Below the pieces are notes generated by a model, which saw only the letters and a list, made by a program, of their open reading frames with translations, ran no database searches and was not told where the DNA came from. From assembly GCA_943323725.2 (NCBI GenBank), contig CALPIW020000040.1, positions 1-9,364 of the forward strand: DNA of 9,364 nucleotides. The letters run 5' to 3'. This DNA comes from Polynucleobacter meluiroseus. Its GTDB lineage: Bacteria; Verrucomicrobiota; Verrucomicrobiia; Opitutales; UBA953. Position numbers and translations under genes: made by a program. Each line of letters starts with the position of its first letter. The first letter of the stretch is position 1. Positions 5,692 to 9,364 of this stretch are shown in pieces.

Positions 5692-6885
5692 GTGGCTTCG
5701 TCCGCAGGGATAGTCCGAACCTTTCCCGTGACCCGACCCAAAGCCAAGAAGACCGCTCCCGCCCGCCGCAGCGCCAAGCCTGCGGGCCGGCGCGTCGCCA
5801 AACCGACGAAGCGTCAGGCTGACGCCGCCTCGACCTCGACCCCGGAAGCGGCCAAGGCCCAGCCCAACCAGCGCATCGGCGTGCTCATCGACGCCGACAA
5901 CGTCTCCCACCAGCACCTCCCCACCCTCCGGCGCTTCATCGGCGAAACGACCATCACCGCTGCCAAGGCCTACGGCGACTTCCAAGGCCGCCTCAGCGGC
6001 TGGCGCGCCGCCGCCCAGGAATGGACCGAACTCGAACTCGTCGACCAGCGCAGCTACACCCCGGGCAAGAACGCCGCCGACATGCGCCTGACGATCGACG
6101 CGGTGAAGCTGATGGCCGGCCCCACCCCGCCCACGACCCTCATCTTCGTCACGAACGACAGCGACTTCACACCCGTCGTCGAGGACGCCAAGCGCCTCGG
6201 CGTCCGCATCATCGTGATGGGCGAGCGCACGCACAAGGCGCTGCGCTCCACGGCGCATCATTACCTGAACCTATCCGAGTTGCGCGCGCGCATGGACGAC
6301 GAGCAGGCGGCGAAGTCCGACCCGCGCAAGGCCCTCGGCCTGCTCGCCCAGGCCCTGCGCGCCGTCCTGCCGAAGACCAACAAGGAAGCCGGCGGCCTGC
6401 TGGATCAGTTCGAGAAGATGTTGCCGGACCTCCGTTTCGCCGACGCCCCGCGCCCGCCCCGCGAGGCCGGTCCCCGCCGCGAAGCCCGTCCGGAACGCGC
6501 CCCGCGCGAACCGCGTCCGGCCCGCGAACCCCGCGCGCCGCGCGAAGCCCGCCCGGCGCCGGATAACTCCGGTCAGGATTACCGCGACCGCCCGAACCTC
6601 TCGTCCGCCCAGCAGGCCCAAGGCAAGGCCGAGGCCGACCAGCGCCGCGCCCAGCTCCAACAGCGACAGGACATCATCGACGCCCTCGTCGACGTCGCCA
6701 CCGGCCTCGCCCCCGAAGGCGAATGGCTGAAGGTCGAGGTCATCAAGAAATTCCTCCTGCAGGAACATCCCGGCCTCGAAGCCAACGCCCCGCGCTACGC
6801 GAAGTTCTATCGCATGCTCGAGGATACCGGTCGCTTCGACGTCCAGCTCCAGGGCTCGACGGTGATGGCTCGCCTGAAGGAGTAA
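5692..6885 (+). CDS. NYN-domain ribonuclease-like protein with C-terminal LOTUS/OST-HTH-like domain
   Basis: 397 residues from GTG 5692. GTG 5728 (beginning MTRPKAKK after initiation, 385 residues) is an equally plausible start, and neither has a well-spaced ribosome site. Seen: a Lys/Arg/Ala/Pro-rich tail (about 14-60), then a NYN (LabA/DUF88, PIN-like) domain at 61-196. It has RIGVLIDADNVS (61-72, D67 and D69), GKNAADMRLTIDAV (125-138, D130) and LIFVTNDSDFTPVV (150-163, D156 and D158), so the acidic metal-binding set of a ribonuclease looks intact. A helical segment (213-250) follows, then a Pro/Arg-rich linker (252-292). The end (326-396; GEWLKVEVIKKFLLQ, YAKFYRMLEDTGRFDVQ) resembles a LOTUS/OST-HTH RNA-binding winged helix. 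Known: such pairings are linked to RNA binding and cleavage. The RNA target is unknown. It converges on the hydrolase gene with 3 nt between stop codons. Confidence 0.9.
   Translation: MASSAGIVRTFPVTRPKAKKTAPARRSAKPAGRRVAKPTKRQADAASTSTPEAAKAQPNQRIGVLIDADNVSHQHLPTLRRFIGETTITAAKAYGDFQGRLSGWRAAAQEWTELELVDQRSYTPGKNAADMRLTIDAVKLMAGPTPPTTLIFVTNDSDFTPVVEDAKRLGVRIIVMGERTHKALRSTAHHYLNLSELRARMDDEQAAKSDPRKALGLLAQALRAVLPKTNKEAGGLLDQFEKMLPDLRFADAPRPPREAGPRREARPERAPREPRPAREPRAPREARPAPDNSGQDYRDRPNLSSAQQAQGKAEADQRRAQLQQRQDIIDALVDVATGLAPEGEWLKVEVIKKFLLQEHPGLEANAPRYAKFYRMLEDTGRFDVQLQGSTVMARLKE
6451..6561 (+). repeat. Low-complexity Pro/Arg/Ala/Glu repeat encoding the linker of the NYN protein
   Basis: Degenerate tandem units built on P-R-E-x-R-P-A (for example APREPRPAREPRAPREARPA, residues 270-289) are encoded by near-repeats of CCGCGCGAAC/GCCCG. 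The stretch is basic and proline-rich, so probably disordered. It joins the NYN domain to the C-terminal winged helix and may add non-specific RNA affinity. The short GC-rich units are prone to slippage, so its length may vary between strains. Confidence 0.75.
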
Positions 6886-6888
6886 GCC

Positions 6889-7887
6889 TTACTTCCCGAT
6901 CGTCCGGGCGAGGAAGTCCAGGGTCACCTGGGTGATGTCCGCCTCCGGAGAGCTACTGCTGACCTCGGCGCCGGCGATGAGACCGGTCCGCTTCCAGCTT
7001 TTGCCTTTCGGATGCAGGTCGAAGGTGTGCGGGGCGCCGGCGACGACGACGTACTCATGCGAGACCTTGGCGGCGCGCAGGGCCTTGGCGAGGCCGTCGG
7101 ACTGCGCGATATCGACGGTGGTGTCGGCGGTGCCGTGCAGGATGAGCACGGGCGGATCCTGCGGATCGCACTGATTCTCCGGCAGGTAAGCGGCCTGCTC
7201 CGCAGCCGAGACACCCGGGACGACCCCCTTGCCGTGCTTGGAGAAATTCACGACGCCGTAGAAGTCGATGACCGCGGAGACTTTGGCGGAATGCTTCGCC
7301 TGCGGATCACCACCCGGGCCGGTCTTGTCGTCGGACAGTCCCACCATGAGCGCGAGGTAGCCGCCGGCCGAACCGCCGGCGACGGCGATGCGGTCCGGGT
7401 CGAGGCCGAGCGCGTCCGCGTTGGCCCGCATCCAGCGCACCGCATCACGACAGTCCGCGATGTTCCGCGGCCACACGCCGGCCTTGTCCTTCGGACCGAG
7501 CACGTAGTTGCAACTCACGACGACATAGCCCGCGCGGGCGAGGTCGGCGCTGACGCTGGCGGTGCGATACTCGGCCTTGTCCCCGCCGGTGAAGCCGCCG
7601 CCATGGATGAAGAGCACGCCCGGGCGCCGGACCTTGAAGTCGCGCCGATAAGAGACGTAAAGGTCGAGCCGCTCCCGACGACCCTCCGGCAGGAAGGCCA
7701 AGTCACTCAGCCGGAAGACGGGATTCGGCATCGAAGCGCCGTAGCCCTGAGACATGAAGGTGGCATACCTCGCCGGGAGATCGGCCAGCTTGTCGGCGCC
7801 AGGCTTACCCAGTTCGTGGATGCGCAGTTTGGTGTCATCGGCGGCGAAGAGGGATACGGCGACGAATAGGAGCAGAAGCAGACGCAT
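6889..7887 (-). CDS. Exported alpha/beta-hydrolase, acetyl-esterase/carboxylesterase type
   Basis: 332 residues from ATG 7887. Seen: a short Sec signal peptide (MRLLLLLFVAVSLFAAD), then an alpha/beta-hydrolase fold. It has the oxyanion-hole motif HGGG (95-98, in VLFIHGGGFTGGD), the nucleophile elbow GGSAGG (171-176, Ser173), the acid D255 in LILHGTADTTVD and the catalytic H287 in GAPHTFD. The full Ser-Asp-His triad is present, so an active enzyme is expected. HGGG plus GxSAGG places it with the hormone-sensitive-lipase/BD-FAE-like esterases that remove acetyl or other short acyl groups. In exported form these often de-esterify plant polysaccharides, but no carbohydrate genes are in view, so the substrate is open. 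It lies downstream of cimA in the same direction, 65 nt away, with a strong hairpin ending 3 nt before the start codon. Its stop codon is 3 nt from that of the convergent NYN gene. Confidence 0.9.
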   Translation of the reverse strand: MRLLLLLFVAVSLFAADDTKLRIHELGKPGADKLADLPARYATFMSQGYGASMPNPVFRLSDLAFLPEGRRERLDLYVSYRRDFKVRRPGVLFIHGGGFTGGDKAEYRTASVSADLARAGYVVVSCNYVLGPKDKAGVWPRNIADCRDAVRWMRANADALGLDPDRIAVAGGSAGGYLALMVGLSDDKTGPGGDPQAKHSAKVSAVIDFYGVVNFSKHGKGVVPGVSAAEQAAYLPENQCDPQDPPVLILHGTADTTVDIAQSDGLAKALRAAKVSHEYVVVAGAPHTFDLHPKGKSWKRTGLIAGAEVSSSSPEADITQVTLDFLARTIGK

Positions 7888-7890
7888 AAA

Positions 7891-7922
7891 GGGCGGGGGT
7901 AGAACGTTTCTACACCCCGCCC
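7891..7922 (-). terminator. Strong hairpin between cimA and the hydrolase gene (terminator or translation block)
   Basis: GGGCGGGG (7891-7898) plus GTAGAA (7899-7904) pair with TTCTAC (7908-7913) and CCCCGCCC (7915-7922): 14 bp, a CGT loop and one bulged A (7914). Read on the minus strand it follows the cimA stop by 30 nt and is followed by only TTT before the hydrolase ATG. It could terminate cimA transcripts, although the U-tract is minimal. It would also fold the whole ribosome-landing region of any read-through RNA. Confidence 0.65.
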
Positions 7923-7936
7923 TTGCAGGCAGTCAA
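7909..7936 (-). promoter_or_regulatory. Candidate promoter for the hydrolase gene
   Basis: On the minus strand TTGACT (7936-7931) matches the sigma-70 -35 at five of six positions. A 16-nt spacer leads to a poor -10, TGTAGA (7914-7909). Transcription would begin near 7902, inside the downstream hairpin, so this message would carry only one arm and leave the hydrolase start free. The call rests on consensus matching alone. Confidence 0.2.
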
Positions 7937-7952
7937 CGCGTCAGCCGACAGC

Positions 7953-9364
7953 TCAGGACAACGCGTGGGCGTAACCGTCGACGATCGCCTGCAGGGAGGC
8001 TTCGACGAGGTTTTCGCTGACGCCGACCGTACCCCAGGAGGCCTTGCCGTCGGAGGAGCGGATGACCACGCGGGTCTTGGCCGCGGTGCCGTCGGCGCCG
8101 CCGAGGATGCGGACCTTATAATCCACGAGACTGACCTTCGCGAGCTTCGGGAAGGACTTCACGAGCGCGGAACGCAGGGCCTGGTCGAGGGCGTGCACCG
8201 GGCCGTCGCCTTCGGCCACGGTCAGGGTCTCCTTACCGGCGATGCTGAGACGCACCACGGCTTCGCAATAGGCCGAGCCCTTGGCGCCGCGCGCGGTGAC
8301 GTGATAGGAGGCGACCTCGAAAGGCGCGGCCTTGCTCTTGCCGATATGGCGTCGGAGCAGGAGCGCGAGCGAGGCCTCGGCGTCTTCGAAGCTCCATCCG
8401 CCGTGCTCGAGCTTCTTGAGCTCATCGAGCGCGGTGGCGGTGGCAGGAGAATCGCGGTCGAGGTCGATGCCGAGGGACTTCGCCTTGAGGACGATGTTGC
8501 TGCGGCCGGACTGGTCGCTGACGAGCACGGTACGCTCGTTGCCGACGACGGTCGGGTCGACATGCTCGTAGGCGGCGGAGAACTTGCGGACGGCGTCCAC
8601 GTGCGTGCCGCCCTTATGGGCGAAGGCCGCGGTGCCGACCCACGGACGACGCGGATCAGGGGCGAGGTTGGCGACGCCGTCGACGAAGCGGGAGAGGCCG
8701 GCGAGGCCCTTGAGCGAGGTCGAGGAGACGCACTTCCAACCGAACTTCAGCTGGGCGCAGGGAATCACGGCGGTGAGGTCGCAATTGCCCGTGCGTTCGC
8801 CGATACCGTTGACGGTGCCCTGGACGTGGGAAGCGCCGGCTTCGAGCGAAGCGAGGGCGTTGGCGAGGCCGAGACCGGCATCATCGTGCGTATGGATACC
8901 GATGGGGGTCTTCTTGAGCGCGGCGATCGCGGCGCGGGTGGCCGCGGCGACTTCGGCCGGCAGGGAGCCTCCGTTGGTGTCGCAAAGCACCACGCGGTCG
9001 GCGCCGCCTTCGACGGCGGCCAGCATGGAGGCGATCGCATAGGCCGGGTCGTCCTTCCAACCGTCGATGGCGTGCTCGCAGTCGTAGACGACCTCGCGGC
9101 GGTGGGACTTCAGGAAGGCGACCGTGTCGCGGATCATCTCGAGATTCTCCTCGGGCGAGCAGCGGAGCACCTCGCGGACGTGCAGGGCGGAAGTCTTGCC
9201 GTAGATCGTGACGACCGGGGTGTCGACTTCGAGGAGGCCGCGGACCTGGGCGTCTTCGGAGGCGCGCACGCCCTTGCGGCGGGTCGACCCGAAGGCCGCC
9301 AGCTTGGCATGCTTGAACTTCAGCTTCTTGGCGCGGGCGAAGAATTCGACGTCGCGGGGATTGG
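7953..9364 (-). CDS. cimA: (R)-citramalate synthase (5' end beyond right edge)
   Basis: The last 469 codons are present. The reading frame is open through 9364 and continues in family-like sequence (NPRDVEFFARAKKLKFKHAK), so the N-terminus, probably 50-70 residues, lies outside. A GTG at 9269 is internal, not the start. Seen: the TIM-barrel catalytic part with AAFGSTRRKG, TIYGKTSALHVREVL, VVYDCEHAIDGWKDDPAYA, VLCDTNGG, the metal-binding HTHDDAGLGLANAL (His at 8894-8892 and 8888-8886) and GTVNGIGERTGNCDL. A linker and a LeuA-type regulatory domain follow (about the last 120 residues, ending EASLQAIVDGYAHAL). Known: CimA condenses pyruvate with acetyl-CoA to citramalate, the threonine-independent entry to isoleucine, usually feedback-inhibited by isoleucine through that domain. 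The VYDCEH and FGSTRRKG blocks favour CimA over isopropylmalate synthase. The usual HND of the metal motif reads HDD here. Confidence 0.92.
   Translation of the reverse strand, partial: NPRDVEFFARAKKLKFKHAKLAAFGSTRRKGVRASEDAQVRGLLEVDTPVVTIYGKTSALHVREVLRCSPEENLEMIRDTVAFLKSHRREVVYDCEHAIDGWKDDPAYAIASMLAAVEGGADRVVLCDTNGGSLPAEVAAATRAAIAALKKTPIGIHTHDDAGLGLANALASLEAGASHVQGTVNGIGERTGNCDLTAVIPCAQLKFGWKCVSSTSLKGLAGLSRFVDGVANLAPDPRRPWVGTAAFAHKGGTHVDAVRKFSAAYEHVDPTVVGNERTVLVSDQSGRSNIVLKAKSLGIDLDRDSPATATALDELKKLEHGGWSFEDAEASLALLLRRHIGKSKAAPFEVASYHVTARGAKGSAYCEAVVRLSIAGKETLTVAEGDGPVHALDQALRSALVKSFPKLAKVSLVDYKVRILGGADGTAAKTRVVIRSSDGKASWGTVGVSENLVEASLQAIVDGYAHALS

Noticed and set aside
9267..9269. GTG 9269 as the start of cimA.
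   Set aside because: The frame stays open to the window edge and encodes conserved family sequence upstream (RAKKLKFKHAKLAAFGSTRR), so this GTG is an internal Val codon.

Overview
The window is GC-rich, densely coding bacterial chromosome from a Gram-negative organism. Supporting signs are an MsbA-type lipid flippase beside a heptosyltransferase-family (GT9) enzyme, Sec signal peptides, and the citramalate route to isoleucine. GTG starts are common: four of the seven visible starts. Good Shine-Dalgarno motifs are rare. The gene style resembles Verrucomicrobiota (Opitutae-like), but that is an impression from protein character and not a proven placement. No phage, transposon, CRISPR array or plasmid gene is visible, and no stretch longer than 300 bases lacks a gene.

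Layout. Positions 1-4262 hold a minus-strand cluster transcribed right to left: TerC/Alx-family membrane protein, 48 nt gap, MsbA-like ABC exporter, 1 nt gap, GT9 glycosyltransferase, 43 nt gap, then the N-terminus of a CrtI/phytoene-desaturase-like FAD oxidoreductase that leaves the window on the left. Positions 4263-4354 are a short intergenic region with nested inverted repeats. On its far side tRNA-Arg(CCU) is encoded on the plus strand (4355-4426). A minus-strand gene (4443-5600) for an exported protein with a probable NlpC/P60-like C-terminal domain converges on the tRNA. An AT-rich divergent region (5601-5691) separates it from a plus-strand NYN-domain ribonuclease-like protein with a C-terminal LOTUS/OST-HTH-like domain (5692-6885). 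Only 3 nt away, converging on that gene, is an exported alpha/beta-hydrolase (6889-7887, minus). The right end is most of a citramalate synthase, cimA (7953 to beyond 9364, minus).

How the genes work together. The exporter and GT9 pair is the clearest functional unit: adjacent, TGAGATG-coupled, and suited to building and flipping an envelope glycolipid. The TerC protein (probable metal-ion exporter) and the FAD oxidoreductase may share the transcript, but no shared pathway is evident. The remaining genes look like independent housekeeping or accessory units.

I saw no clear new multi-gene system. The signals most worth checking are: a 26-bp perfect palindrome inside the NlpC/P60-like gene; a strong hairpin ending 3 nt before the hydrolase start codon; a GT9 enzyme lacking the residues that correspond to the heptosyltransferase catalytic Asp and the conserved donor-site His; and the nested inverted repeats between the TerC gene and the tRNA.
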